Notes: generated by a model not told the origin, from the sequence alone. 64,000 bases of DNA from Oligoflexia bacterium (GCA_024229115.1 JAAEST010000033.1:186001-250000), one strand, 5' to 3'. Positions 8,345 to 18,989 are shown, counted from the stretch's first letter. Program-made: numbers and translations.

Positions 8345-11300
8345 TTATTCACAGTAAAAGTGATGATCCCATTTGTAACCAGCTAAGAATCGAGACATAC
8401 CTGTTTGATTATCCTCATCCTCATCTTTCACACTATCAACAATTGAGTAAATTTTGCTGTCTTCAATTGAGCCATTTTGTTGATAGAAACCATTATTTGG
8501 TTGACCATTGAAATATCCAAAAGCAGAACCTTGTCTCACAGCTCCGCTGGTACAGAACTCTTGTCCCATGGCCACAATCTTTGAGTTTACATTGGCATTA
8601 AGCTTTGGCTCACCAGTTTCAGGGATAAAGTCATCTTCAGTAAGTCCACCAGAAGGTAGCTCCTCTCCAATACCTTCACTTGAAACAAATTTGTTAAAAT
8701 AAACATTTAAATTTGTTTTTGACGGAAGTTTACAGGTAAGCACACCGTCTACATCTTCAGCAAAATTAGAGCAACACTTACTTGCATTACTTGTTTCATT
8801 TCCTAGTTTCTGGCAGCACTTAAATTCACTGCTCGAGAAGATAGGGTTGAGTTTTACTTTATCCTGATAGACCACTTTAGGTTGAGTTCCACCATTGGCA
8901 GTTGTTACTCCTGTCGATTCATCATTACGTTCATAGACACCATAGATATGACCATAATTCGTTCCATTCTTGGTGTCTCCATTAGAATCAAATGAAAATG
9001 CTGCATTTTCAAAGTCTGTTCTTGTATCAGTTGCAATATCAAAGAATCCAGGAACCATATTTTCTTTATTGGTATTACAGTAGATTGGTTCATACTGAAT
9101 TTGAGGAATACCCAAGAGTTCAAAACGAGACATCTTTGTTAAGTAGTAAAGGTCGTTACCAGGCTCCATCCCTCTGTTGGCAGCAGGAAGGGCATTACCG
9201 TCAGTTGTTTCATAGCCAGCTCTGTTAGGAATTCTATAAGTGATAATCACACCACCATAATTACAACCATCAGAGTCTTGTGGGTCAGTTGTAAAATAAG
9301 TTGAGTCACCGTTGAAGTGAAAAATAGTTCTACCTGTATTATCAGTTGTTAAACACCATTCATGGTTATTAAGAACAGTAGGGTTATTAGCAGCACCAAT
9401 AGGACAGGCACCAACTCTCTTAGTTAATGTTTCTGCACCAACATTTGTTCTTGGGTCAGGTCCTGGAATCTGGCAACCAACTTGATCACTACCATCTTTA
9501 AAATAGTGAAGGATAACACTGATAATATTATTATCATCCGTAGGAGTCGCACCAATATATGCTGGAAGATAGAAGCTAGCCGCCGTATAAGCTGGATCAT
9601 GTAGATAGTTATAAGGAGCATCATCATCAGCTGGATTAATAGGTGATCCGTTTTCATATGGAATTGGCTCAAATGGAGCATAAGTCGTCACTTCAATTCC
9701 TTCTTGTCCACCTTGTGTTGGAGGAGTGATAGGAATCACAAAGAGCTGGTTTGTATTTCTAGTCGGTGCAGTTGGTGGAATAATTTTAAATCCATCAGGC
9801 TCTGGCATACCAACTTGCATACAACCACCATCAGCAGGCGATAAACATAATTTCTCTTTATCTCGACTATAGTTATCTGGATCAACTGGAGAAACATTCT
9901 GCAGTGGAAGTTCATTAGTATAGTTAAGACATTTGAAATTAGTCGGATCAATATTTAAGCGATTTGGATTCGTCCAATCATTTGAACCATCAACGAATTT
10001 ACGAATCCATCCACCACCGCAACATGTATTTGAACCAGTATCATTGATTGTTTTCCACTGATACTTCTTTGGTGTTTCTCCAGGTTCAATCACTGGAGCT
10101 TCAGCAATAGGGGATGTTTGCGCCGTTGTTGTTTTCTCTGCACTCGCCGCTGTATAACGTGAGTATCTTCCAGTTGCCGTAGGGTCTTGGAAAGCAAATT
10201 GTGTAACATCAAGATTGACATGACTTGGAGGAGTTTCATCAAGAATACCTGATTGATCTTCCGTATACATGGTGATGTCTTTTTCAATTTCACGACAACA
10301 GAGATTCTTCGTCATATCATAATCATTGAAATCATCATCTCTTAGGAATGGCTTTTCTGCTCCTTGAGAACAAACAAGATCTTCTTGCCAATACTCAAGC
10401 TCCGCTTGCGTTCCACCAAAGTAACTGCTACCAAAGAAGATGGCCTGCTCTGCATGCATTCTATTCGGCGAACAATCAAGATCAGTATGACAAACACTAC
10501 CGGCTCTTCTAAAACAAGCATCCACCGGAAGAGTCTGAGAGAGAATACTATTAAGTGAAGTAAGAACTCCGGATTCAATTTCTTTGAAAGAACTTTCAAA
10601 GACTGTACCATTCAGTCTCTTGGATTCTGCACCACAAGCGTTTTGCGTGATGGCCGTGGCATCATCAAGAGCAGTCATTCGATAATCACCAACAGTAGTT
10701 ACTTGATCTGGTCTTGTTTCAAAGATTGGACAGTTACCAGCTCTTGAAGTTCCTGTTGTTGTCGAAGAACAGTTACCAATTTGAGAAATATAATCAACTC
10801 GTCCTGTTCCATCTCGACTACCATGACGGTTTACAAATGATGAACCAGATAGTGAACGACTTGGACGACAAACTCCAAAGTCATTAGTATCAGTTGAATG
10901 AATAGCCGCATTGTATTTGATATTTTCAATGACTTCAGTTGGAAGTCTTTTTCCTCCACCAAGGTAAGAGAGAGGACGACCAAGAACGTTCGCATCCTGT
11001 CCAAAGAGAAAGATTTCAACTTGATTTGGTGTTCTTACTAACTCTTCATTGTATTCAGAGTCTCCGAGATCGGCACAATGAAAGTTTGGAGCACAAGCAA
11101 AGTTCTTTGTTTTATTAGCAGGTAGTCCACTTACAAAGTTCTTCTTACAAATAGCACCTGCACCACGATATACACAACGCTTATTACTTCCTGCTGGCAT
11201 TAATCCTTGAAGAATACGAGGGAAGTCTGCATCTGTATATTCATCATCAGCAAATTCATCTGCGTTGGTAGAAAATTTTGGCCATTTCGTTCTAAATGTC

Positions 11301-13468
11301 GAAATGTCCTGACACATATATTCCCAACCAAGTTTAGTTACACAGTCTGAGTCGACATTACATTGGTGCCACATTTGACAGCTAGCACCTGTACTCTGTC
11401 TGGCATCTGTAATATCCAATGAAGGGTCATAATCAAATTCGGCCACTGTTGAATTTCCATTATCAACAGTAATTGAAACCACGGTATCACTTGGTTCAGC
11501 AAGATCTGCAAAAGGGGCATTGATTGCAAGAAAGAGTTTACTAGATGTGGCCGTAACTCTTCTTCCTTTTCCAATGGCAAACCAAGTTACTCCATCAAAA
11601 GATCCGATAAGAGCACCTTTATTAAATCCATACCAATCTTTCTTATATCCATTGATATAAAGAGCGGCTTGTGTCTTTAGACGATTAAGTCTTTGAGTTT
11701 GAACATTTGTATTTTTCTGATGACTAAAAGGAATCATCGTAGGAGGGAGAAAACACGCCCTACCAAAAGATGTATCCTCATAGTTTCCGAAAGTTGAGTT
11801 ATTATTAAATTCTTGTCTGTTCGTTGTGTATCCAACAGCTTGAAGTCCTGTCCCAAATGATGATGTAGGAAAAGCTGTAAAAGTCTGGAACCAACTATCA
11901 AAAGCACATTGCGGACAAGGTGAGTAATAACCTGAGTTAGTTGTGATGACATAAGTTTGATCAAACTCAACATTAATAGTTTTTGCTGGACGAGCTTTTG
12001 TTAATTCTAATGAGAACTGACCAAGAATAGAATTCATATTAAAGCTTCCATTTACCGGATCAGTTTTCCCAGACTCGTCGAGATAACTAAATTCTTCACC
12101 TTCAACAACATCACCACCAAAGTTAACTGTGATATCATCAACAGAAGTACCGTCTACAGCTTTATAATAACGATGTGGAGCACTTCTTGAAGAAACAGAT
12201 AAGTTGATTGCTTGAAATGGTGTAGGGTCAGCAGGTGGTGGTGGAACATCACACTCAATTTTTACAATTGTCCCTGCGAGATTAGTAATGGCCTTCAATC
12301 CATAATCAGGACAAACTGGATCATTAGGATCTGTAGGGAATGGATCAGCATTACAACCACATTGTCTCCAAACTTCAGATCTGATCGCTTCATAGGCCGT
12401 TTGATCAAAAGTTGGTTCACATAGGTTATTAGTCGCGAAGTCAGGAAATTCTTTCTTTCCTTCTTCAAGACAATTATACATTTTGATTTGTTCAGCTAAG
12501 ATTGCATCAGCAGTTCCTTGTGCATCTGGTAGAGCTGTTGGAGTTGGAAGTGGAACAACATTACTTCCACAAACAAAGTAAACATTAGGCCAATTGATAA
12601 AGTTACTTGGATTACTTGCTACATCAGCAAGGGCCTGAAGGTAGTTTGGCTGAGTAGAAGCATCTGATCTTAAACCACCATCTTGGACACATTGACCATT
12701 AAGACAACAATCAAAACCATCAAGTTTACAACTATCATCTGAACATTGACCAACAACCGGTGATGTAACCGATGATGTTGTATCTACTCTAAGATTAAGT
12801 GAGCTTAGGTTTAGTGATTCGTTAGGAATATAGTTTGTAGTTGAGATTCCTGAACTGGCCGTATACAAAGACACATTTGAAGAGAAGAGTGTTTTGTTAC
12901 AACCGACACATAAACTGCTAGGAGAAAAAGCTGAATTAATAGCAGAGTTTGTTGGAGTCGCAATGTCTGGCTCAGCTGTTGTTAAGTAATAAGCATCACC
13001 CGTACAAGTTGTCGTGTTTGTTGTTTCTTCTGGAAAGTCGACTCGGAGAAGTCTTTCTTGTGTGTTTGTAGCAAAGTTGAAGAAACTAATTGGAATCGCT
13101 CTTGCCCTTAATTGTTTTTTGGCCACAGCATCTGTGTAAGAAACAACTAAGCAGTATTGGAGATTCATGTTGGCATTAGTGGCAAGAAAACTATTTACAC
13201 TTGAACCACGAAGATAAATTACAGTAGCTAAATCTTCGTTGATAGTAAGTGTGCTATCAAGATCTTGGTTTCCACTGTACCAAGAAACATCAGTGGAGAA
13301 TGATGGTGTTCCTTCGTCTGGAGTTGTGTCTGTAGAGGAGTCTGTTCCGGCAGAAGTCGTTTTTCTTTTACTGCTTGAGGCCTTCTGTGGAACACACGAT
13401 GTCGCAATGAGGGTCATTGCCATCACAAAAATTAAAATGAATTTTGTCCCAAGGTTTTTAACAAACAT
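8345..13468 (-). CDS. Giant Cys-rich lipoprotein, unknown function
   Basis: This encodes about 1707 residues. I prefer the ATG at 13468 (well-placed GGAGAAG upstream) over the one at 13486. The N-terminus MFVKNLGTKFILIFVMAMTL ends in IATSC, a lipobox, followed by a Ser/Thr-rich linker. The mature chain is rich in Cys (dozens), often paired or clustered: CCLNGQC, CQMWHQCNVDSDC, CHTDLDC, CCGGG, CCQKLG, KCCSNF. The CxxDxDC pattern recalls small disulfide modules of extracellular proteins. I recognise no catalytic domain. It is probably a lipid-anchored, disulfide-stabilised surface protein. It follows the 773-aa secreted protein gene and is likely its functional partner. Confidence 0.85.
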   Translation of the reverse strand: MFVKNLGTKFILIFVMAMTLIATSCVPQKASSSKRKTTSAGTDSSTDTTPDEGTPSFSTDVSWYSGNQDLDSTLTINEDLATVIYLRGSSVNSFLATNANMNLQYCLVVSYTDAVAKKQLRARAIPISFFNFATNTQERLLRVDFPEETTNTTTCTGDAYYLTTAEPDIATPTNSAINSAFSPSSLCVGCNKTLFSSNVSLYTASSGISTTNYIPNESLNLSSLNLRVDTTSSVTSPVVGQCSDDSCKLDGFDCCLNGQCVQDGGLRSDASTQPNYLQALADVASNPSNFINWPNVYFVCGSNVVPLPTPTALPDAQGTADAILAEQIKMYNCLEEGKKEFPDFATNNLCEPTFDQTAYEAIRSEVWRQCGCNADPFPTDPNDPVCPDYGLKAITNLAGTIVKIECDVPPPPADPTPFQAINLSVSSRSAPHRYYKAVDGTSVDDITVNFGGDVVEGEEFSYLDESGKTDPVNGSFNMNSILGQFSLELTKARPAKTINVEFDQTYVITTNSGYYSPCPQCAFDSWFQTFTAFPTSSFGTGLQAVGYTTNRQEFNNNSTFGNYEDTSFGRACFLPPTMIPFSHQKNTNVQTQRLNRLKTQAALYINGYKKDWYGFNKGALIGSFDGVTWFAIGKGRRVTATSSKLFLAINAPFADLAEPSDTVVSITVDNGNSTVAEFDYDPSLDITDARQSTGASCQMWHQCNVDSDCVTKLGWEYMCQDISTFRTKWPKFSTNADEFADDEYTDADFPRILQGLMPAGSNKRCVYRGAGAICKKNFVSGLPANKTKNFACAPNFHCADLGDSEYNEELVRTPNQVEIFLFGQDANVLGRPLSYLGGGKRLPTEVIENIKYNAAIHSTDTNDFGVCRPSRSLSGSSFVNRHGSRDGTGRVDYISQIGNCSSTTTGTSRAGNCPIFETRPDQVTTVGDYRMTALDDATAITQNACGAESKRLNGTVFESSFKEIESGVLTSLNSILSQTLPVDACFRRAGSVCHTDLDCSPNRMHAEQAIFFGSSYFGGTQAELEYWQEDLVCSQGAEKPFLRDDDFNDYDMTKNLCCREIEKDITMYTEDQSGILDETPPSHVNLDVTQFAFQDPTATGRYSRYTAASAEKTTTAQTSPIAEAPVIEPGETPKKYQWKTINDTGSNTCCGGGWIRKFVDGSNDWTNPNRLNIDPTNFKCLNYTNELPLQNVSPVDPDNYSRDKEKLCLSPADGGCMQVGMPEPDGFKIIPPTAPTRNTNQLFVIPITPPTQGGQEGIEVTTYAPFEPIPYENGSPINPADDDAPYNYLHDPAYTAASFYLPAYIGATPTDDNNIISVILHYFKDGSDQVGCQIPGPDPRTNVGAETLTKRVGACPIGAANNPTVLNNHEWCLTTDNTGRTIFHFNGDSTYFTTDPQDSDGCNYGGVIITYRIPNRAGYETTDGNALPAANRGMEPGNDLYYLTKMSRFELLGIPQIQYEPIYCNTNKENMVPGFFDIATDTRTDFENAAFSFDSNGDTKNGTNYGHIYGVYERNDESTGVTTANGGTQPKVVYQDKVKLNPIFSSSEFKCCQKLGNETSNASKCCSNFAEDVDGVLTCKLPSKTNLNVYFNKFVSSEGIGEELPSGGLTEDDFIPETGEPKLNANVNSKIVAMGQEFCTSGAVRQGSAFGYFNGQPNNGFYQQNGSIEDSKIYSIVDSVKDEDEDNQTGMSRFLAGYKWDHHFYCE

Positions 13469-13712
13469 AAAATCCAACTTCTCCATACCTTTTATCGGCT
13501 TATAGAGGGGCCCTTTTTAGTTTTTCCAAGGGCTTAGGAATATTTTACCCCTGTTACTAGAGTAGGGTTGTCGGGATTACGGAAGGTTAGCTAGAGATGA
13601 ACATATCCTCATATTTGAGAACAAGTAATCAGGTAGTTAGCAAGGAAAATTGAGTGAAAAACTAGGAATTAGAAATACTTGGAGTCCATAAGTAACCAAG
13701 AGCATGCCTCAA

Positions 13713-16034
13713 TTATTGGGCTCCAAAGTTAAATCCAGCATTACCATACTGTTTTGATACACCAGGAGTTACTGGATCATAGAAGAGACCTGGTCCAAAC
13801 ATGGCAAAGTCACCTGGGTTCATCATGTAGTCGATGTAATAAGGCGAACCATAGAAGGCTTGATTCCACGCTAGTTGGTCGGCCTCTCTCTTACCCATAT
13901 CAATTTGATAGTTAAGAGTATTCGGAAGAGTGTACTTGTTATACATACCACCAAGGATGAGGCTGGCACCTTGTTCTTTAAAAGTATTAGCAGCCGCCAC
14001 TCCAAAAATAGCTAAGTTATTTGGTTCAACATATTGGTCAATCTCTTCACCTTCGTCATCATAGAATCTGTGGATAACACGACCACTACTAGTACGTTCA
14101 CTATGAGTGTCTACTGTTGAAGAAGCGATGGCCCGCTGTTGAACAGCTGAAACATGATTTCTATTAAGTTCAGCAATTTTATTACAAATATTTCCAAACT
14201 GACCTTGAAAAGAATTTGCAGGATCTCTTCTTTGTTCTTCAGTTAAGCTTGCACGACGAGTATGCATTGAGTTTGCCATTGACTGACAAGCTTGATTAGC
14301 CGCTGAGTAATTAGAATCGGCCAATGCTGTACTACTAATAACAGAAAGATTATTCGTTAACTGAACCAGGTTCTGATTTCTATGACCTGGATTTAAGTGA
14401 TCCACACAAGAAGCTAACGCTGTAGGATTGAAGAACTGAGTATCTCCCTCTTGCTGAGGACAACTTGTTTTCGCGTCTAAAAGCATCGCTGACTTCATCG
14501 CCTCAAGGTCTTGATAGTCTTGTGAACCTGTAATGCTGGCAATTTGTCGATTCAGTTCACCTAAGCGATTCTTCTTAGATTCTAATTCTCTAAATTTTTG
14601 AGCAACAGCACTTTCTTCATTATCCATTTGTTGTAGGAAAGAAAGAAGAAGATTAGTATTTAATGTCCCGTCTGCTTTTTCCAGAATACAATCGTTATTT
14701 CCAGCAGCACTACAGAACTCATCACCCATAATTTCTCTAAATGTCCCGTTAAGCATTTGTGTTTTAGACTGAATCTCTGCCGGATCATCACCTAAGATAG
14801 AAGCCAGTTGATTAAACTTTCCATAAGTCTGAGAATGAGCATTAAGTTGAGCAAGTAATTCTGTTTGTTTTGATTGTAAGTGCTCCGCTACTGCGTTTAA
14901 TTGATTTTCTTTTCCTTGATCATCAATATCTTGAACTTTTCTTTGTAGGCCTCTAATCTGATTAAAGAGCTCATCAGGAATATTCTTTCGAGTTAAATCA
15001 CTCACTGGTCCAATCATCGCTTGAATTTTGGCCATGGCCGGTGTGATTCCTTGCTCATTTGGAGTAAGAAGTAGGCGACATTCAGTATTTGTTTGCTCTG
15101 AGTTTATGACTACTGAAGTATTACATCTTCTGATCTGTTCTATGGTGGCCGTTGCTTCACTTCTGGCAGTATCCATTCTTTGTTTAAAGCTAGGATTTAA
15201 AGTTGTTGTGTCAACTCCATCAGTTAATACTCTTCTTAATTCTTCCACTCTATTTGGATTACTAACGCCGTCAGCTTGTTGTCTAAACCAGTTCCCCTGA
15301 TCTCTATTGTAATCTCTCGCATAAGCATTAAGAAAACCATCAAGGAGGGTATAAGTTGGATCATTCGTTAAAGGAGTTTGATTTTGTTCAAGATCAAAAC
15401 CTCTATTTGAAGAAATAACCTGACATTCATTGTAACCAAGAGCACCTTCTTCTTTGTTATCACAAACAGTGAGAAGATGAGTAACAATGGCACTTTTTAG
15501 CTCTTCAGGATCTTGAGCTTCAGGTGATGATAAAGAAGTAATTTGTCCTTCTGGAATTTCATCTAGAAGATTTAAAAAATTATTCATCACATGCATATTC
15601 GTGAACTTCTGATAGTTAACATCGCTTGTAAGTTCACTTAAGACACTGTCGTAATTAGCAAGAGTTCTCGCTACATTGATATTTTCATTTCCTACTCTAA
15701 GAGCACTTTGAAGAAAGTGTTTGTAGTCATTATTGATTCTTTTAAGACCTTCAAGGATTGAAATTTCTGCAGCAAATTTATCAGCTTCTCTTTGAAGATT
15801 ATAAAGATTTGTACTCACACCAGCTGGAGTAAGATTAAATTGACGAACTTGGAGGTCTTTAACAAGGTTAACTTTAGCATTACAAGTATTTGCAGCAGCT
15901 TCCGCAGCAATTTCACTAGCAGTTCTAGAATCCGTAGAAAATACGAAAGTAGGGTATAATAAGATAGCTAAAATAATAACTATTTTATGAATACGCTTAT
16001 TAGAATGGCAGTTGGAAATAGCATTTGCTTGCAC
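13713..16034 (-). CDS. Large secreted helical/coiled-coil protein, unknown function
   Basis: The 773-aa protein has a long n-region (MQANAISNCHSNKRIHK), a hydrophobic core and a likely cut near VFS-TD. Most of the mature chain is Gln-, Asn-, Glu- and Leu-rich and predicted by eye to be helical, with coiled-coil-like stretches around residues 330-520. Several Cys are spread along it. The last 110 residues change character to Gly/Tyr/Pro-rich (ending YGNAGFNFGAQ). No known family is recognised. It lies head-to-head with the pseudopilin gene and upstream of the giant Cys-rich lipoprotein, suggesting a shared surface structure. Confidence 0.8.
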   Translation of the reverse strand: MQANAISNCHSNKRIHKIVIILAILLYPTFVFSTDSRTASEIAAEAAANTCNAKVNLVKDLQVRQFNLTPAGVSTNLYNLQREADKFAAEISILEGLKRINNDYKHFLQSALRVGNENINVARTLANYDSVLSELTSDVNYQKFTNMHVMNNFLNLLDEIPEGQITSLSSPEAQDPEELKSAIVTHLLTVCDNKEEGALGYNECQVISSNRGFDLEQNQTPLTNDPTYTLLDGFLNAYARDYNRDQGNWFRQQADGVSNPNRVEELRRVLTDGVDTTTLNPSFKQRMDTARSEATATIEQIRRCNTSVVINSEQTNTECRLLLTPNEQGITPAMAKIQAMIGPVSDLTRKNIPDELFNQIRGLQRKVQDIDDQGKENQLNAVAEHLQSKQTELLAQLNAHSQTYGKFNQLASILGDDPAEIQSKTQMLNGTFREIMGDEFCSAAGNNDCILEKADGTLNTNLLLSFLQQMDNEESAVAQKFRELESKKNRLGELNRQIASITGSQDYQDLEAMKSAMLLDAKTSCPQQEGDTQFFNPTALASCVDHLNPGHRNQNLVQLTNNLSVISSTALADSNYSAANQACQSMANSMHTRRASLTEEQRRDPANSFQGQFGNICNKIAELNRNHVSAVQQRAIASSTVDTHSERTSSGRVIHRFYDDEGEEIDQYVEPNNLAIFGVAAANTFKEQGASLILGGMYNKYTLPNTLNYQIDMGKREADQLAWNQAFYGSPYYIDYMMNPGDFAMFGPGLFYDPVTPGVSKQYGNAGFNFGAQ

Positions 16035-16177
16035 TGAGATCGCTCCTTATTAATTCCTCTGCTTTCTACTTTACGGTATGATCACTAATTTACTTGAGTA
16101 GTAAAGTTGGTTTAGCGTTTTTCCGATATAAGTTATGAATATTAAAAGAACATAATTAGATAAAGCGAGTAAAGAAA

Positions 16178-17089
16178 GTGACAACAAAAAGTGGCAATTT
16201 TCCAACTTCGAAAAACAACAGCTTCAATATTAAGTCTGAGGAGGGATTCTCCCTTGTTCAAGTGATGGTCTCTATGGGGATTGCAGGTATGCTGATGCTG
16301 GCCCTTATGAAGATGCAACAACAACAATCGATGCAACAAAGAAAGGCCGAAGTTGATATTGAAATTAATAATTTTCAATCTACTTTTAATGGACTCATTG
16401 GTAGAGCAGGCTATTGTGATAAGAACTTTCTAGATAAGTCTTTTTCAGAAGAGACATTTGAGTTTGAAGAATTTTTAAAACCTAATGGAAGCGTAAAATA
16501 TAAAGTTGGTGATAAGTATGGAAATGGTAAATTTAAAATCGTTTCAATGATGTTGAAAGACTTTGAGTTTGATGATGAGCCTCCTGAGGATGGTGAGCAA
16601 ATTGGCGGTTCTGGTTTGGCCATTCTCGCTGTCAAACTTGAAAGATTGGGAAAGATGTTTGGTACAAAGACGATCACAAAAGAATTTGATGTCTCACTCT
16701 ACCTCGATGAAAATAATGTGATTAAAGGCTGTGGATCTACAGCGGCTTCAGGACTTCTTGGTGGGGGAGGAACTGGCATGAGCGAAAAGGCGATCAACTC
16801 AGAAGCGATTGAAGCTGTTGTTGAGTCACAAGTTCAGGCCCAAACTGATCTTGCAAAAACTGAAACCGAAACAAATAAAGAAGCATCAGAAGCAGAGCAA
16901 TTACAAAAGCAAAATGAAAAACTCCAGGCCATTGTGAACAATAATGACAAGGTCGATATGAACGATGCAAAGCAAGTTCAAAAAATTATTGATAACAATC
17001 CACAGTTAAAGCTTCTTCAAGAACAAATGCTTAATATGCAAAAGAATAATGAAAAACTGAATCAAATACTCGATGAATGGGAAGAGTAA
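16178..17089 (+). CDS. Pseudopilin-like protein with coiled-coil C-terminus
   Basis: The 303-aa protein (GTG start) carries a prepilin peptidase site, EEGFSLVQVMVSMGIAGMLM, after a 22-residue leader. The mature protein would start at Phe. Position +5 is Gln instead of the Glu that most type IV pilins and pseudopilins need for assembly. After the N-terminal helix comes a globular part with Cys (about residues 70-195), then a Gly-rich linker and a long Gln/Glu/Lys/Asn-rich helix from about 205 to the end. It is divergent from the 773-aa secreted protein gene. Likely a minor pseudopilin or an anchored protein that uses the pilin signal. Confidence 0.82.
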   Translation: MTTKSGNFPTSKNNSFNIKSEEGFSLVQVMVSMGIAGMLMLALMKMQQQQSMQQRKAEVDIEINNFQSTFNGLIGRAGYCDKNFLDKSFSEETFEFEEFLKPNGSVKYKVGDKYGNGKFKIVSMMLKDFEFDDEPPEDGEQIGGSGLAILAVKLERLGKMFGTKTITKEFDVSLYLDENNVIKGCGSTAASGLLGGGGTGMSEKAINSEAIEAVVESQVQAQTDLAKTETETNKEASEAEQLQKQNEKLQAIVNNNDKVDMNDAKQVQKIIDNNPQLKLLQEQMLNMQKNNEKLNQILDEWEE

Positions 17090-17905
17090 TTAGAAATTGA
17101 TCCCTAATGAAACACCATAGCCACCATTAGTATCATCATTTTGTTTTTCCCAACGAGCTCTTACAACACCTGCTTCTAGCATAAGAAAAAATCCTGTACT
17201 TGAAGTATGCTTTAATCCCAGAAGAGCACCATACTGTCTTGAAGTCCCATTGATATTGACATCAGTGAAGGAGCTCGAAGTTAGAGAGCCCTCAACTTCA
17301 TAATAGGTATAGAAAGAGTTTAAATAAGCAATGATGCTTTCATTAAATCGATGACCAAAAATAAGGTTCCCTTCATAAGTCGTGAAGTCTAAAACAGCAT
17401 TATAATTTCGTAGTTGTGTTCCTGAACTATTGGCCGAAGTGACATTCCCTTCATCTTTTTCTCCACCACCAACTTTACCGACAAGAGACCCACTCCAACC
17501 TTTCTTTGCTTCTGATTCAGTGGCACCTAAGAATTGAAACTTAACTCCAAAGTTTGAAGGAGAGTCCACCGCCATATTATAAGAAATATCAAGCTTTGGA
17601 ATAATACCTAGTGCTGCAGAAGCACTAATATGGGCCCTCGCATCGATCGTGCTATTTTCATTAACACTTTCATTGAAGATAATTGGGTCAACGACTTCAG
17701 CAAGAGTAATTTTATGAGATGAACCAGTTCCTGCACGAACAATACCGGTCACTTTAGATTTTTCAAGAATATGATTTCCTGTGGTCTCACTAGTATCAAA
17801 TTTCATCATGGGCATATGATAATCCACATCAATCACAGTACATGATGTGAAACTTGTTAGAGTAAGTATAAGGAAAAAGTTAATGAGAATATTTTTGCTA
17901 TCCAT
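17090..17905 (-). CDS. Outer-membrane lipoprotein, probable beta-barrel
   Basis: The protein has about 271 residues when started at the ATG at 17905, which puts a signal sequence (MDSKNILINFFLILTLTSF) directly before TSC, a plausible lipobox. The longer frame from 17950 would add 15 residues ahead of the signal. The mature chain shows alternating hydrophobic strands with many Gly/aromatic residues and ends in GVSLGINF, a terminal Phe typical of outer-membrane barrels. It resembles small outer-membrane autoreporter-like barrels, but no family is certain. It overlaps the dihydrouridine synthase gene end and converges on the pseudopilin gene, with adjacent stop codons. Confidence 0.7.
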   Translation of the reverse strand: MDSKNILINFFLILTLTSFTSCTVIDVDYHMPMMKFDTSETTGNHILEKSKVTGIVRAGTGSSHKITLAEVVDPIIFNESVNENSTIDARAHISASAALGIIPKLDISYNMAVDSPSNFGVKFQFLGATESEAKKGWSGSLVGKVGGGEKDEGNVTSANSSGTQLRNYNAVLDFTTYEGNLIFGHRFNESIIAYLNSFYTYYEVEGSLTSSSFTDVNINGTSRQYGALLGLKHTSSTGFFLMLEAGVVRARWEKQNDDTNGGYGVSLGINF

Positions 17906-18989
17906 GTCCACCGGCCATAAAAGGTTTTTCATGGTCGATGTTTTTAGCAAATTGATTTGATATTGTTAATTCTTTAAAGAACTCCTCAGAGATTTTCATT
18001 ACCTCTTCGAGTTCTTTGGCCTTAAATAGATCACCGCGAAACTTGGCAACTCCTGGGAATCCGGCAACAAACCAGACAATGAGCTTTCTCATTTGAACTA
18101 AGAGAGTTCTCTCCTGAGTGGCATAGTCTTCAAGATATTCAAAGTAACGAAGAATAATTTCCCAATAATCATCAGGAGAAAAGTAAGCTTCTTTTGGATC
18201 TTCTAGATAAGACTCTAAGAAAATAAATGGATTTCTTAAGCAACCACGCCCCAGCATTAGCGCCTGACAGGCAGTCGTCTTCATTCTTAGCTGAGTTGTG
18301 TAAGCCGTGTGAAGGTCTCCATTACCGATTATTGGAAGAGGCGAAGTTCTCCCAATCATCTCGAGCAGGTCCCAATTGGCTTCACCTTTGTATTGCTGAG
18401 TTCTGGTTCTACCGTGGATGGCCACAAACTCTACACCTTCTTCTTTAGCAATATGAATTATCTCTGGAGCGTTAATACTATCAACATCCCAACCAGTTCT
18501 GATTTTAATTGTTAAAGGAACTTCTAATGATTTTTTCATAAGAGCAAAGAAAGGAGCGAGCTTCTTTGTATCTTTTAAAAGGGCAGAACCTCCGCCTTTA
18601 GAAACAACTTTTCTCACCGGGCAGCCCATATTGATATCAATAAACTTTGGCCCATATTCTTGAGCCACTTTTGCTGATTCGGCCATGGCCTGGGGATCTT
18701 CTCCAAAGAGTTGAATTCCAATATTCTTTTCACGAGGATGAATGTAGAGCATTTCTCGCGTGCGCTTATTTCCATAGTTGATACCATGACAACTAATGAG
18801 CTCACTTACAGTCCCTCCGGCACCAAGTTCTTCCATTAATAAACGAAATGGGTAATTACAGATGGCCGACATCGGGGCCAGAAGTAATGGCGAATCAAAA
18901 TCGATGGCCCCTAGCTTAATAGGCGATCTTTTGGCCTTAAGCAGGTCAATCTTCTTTTGCAACGTTGGTGAAAAAGGTTTAGGATTCAT
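17898..18989 (-). CDS. dusB: tRNA-dihydrouridine synthase (Dus family, DusB-like)
   Basis: An FMN-dependent enzyme reducing uridine to dihydrouridine in tRNA. Motifs: APMSAICNYPFR near the N-terminus (FMN site), IQLFGEDP, DINMGCPVRKVVSKGGGSALL with the catalytic Cys, IKIRTGW, AIHGRTRTQQYKG, IIGNGD and MLGRGCLRNPF (phosphate binding). Length of about 363 residues fits the family. The ATG at 18989 is preferred to the one at 19013, because it gives the usual short N-terminus. Subfamily DusB is inferred from overall likeness. The 3' end overlaps the lipoprotein start by a few bases. Confidence 0.93.
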   Translation of the reverse strand: MNPKPFSPTLQKKIDLLKAKRSPIKLGAIDFDSPLLLAPMSAICNYPFRLLMEELGAGGTVSELISCHGINYGNKRTREMLYIHPREKNIGIQLFGEDPQAMAESAKVAQEYGPKFIDINMGCPVRKVVSKGGGSALLKDTKKLAPFFALMKKSLEVPLTIKIRTGWDVDSINAPEIIHIAKEEGVEFVAIHGRTRTQQYKGEANWDLLEMIGRTSPLPIIGNGDLHTAYTTQLRMKTTACQALMLGRGCLRNPFIFLESYLEDPKEAYFSPDDYWEIILRYFEYLEDYATQERTLLVQMRKLIVWFVAGFPGVAKFRGDLFKAKELEEVMKISEEFFKELTISNQFAKNIDHEKPFMAGGHG

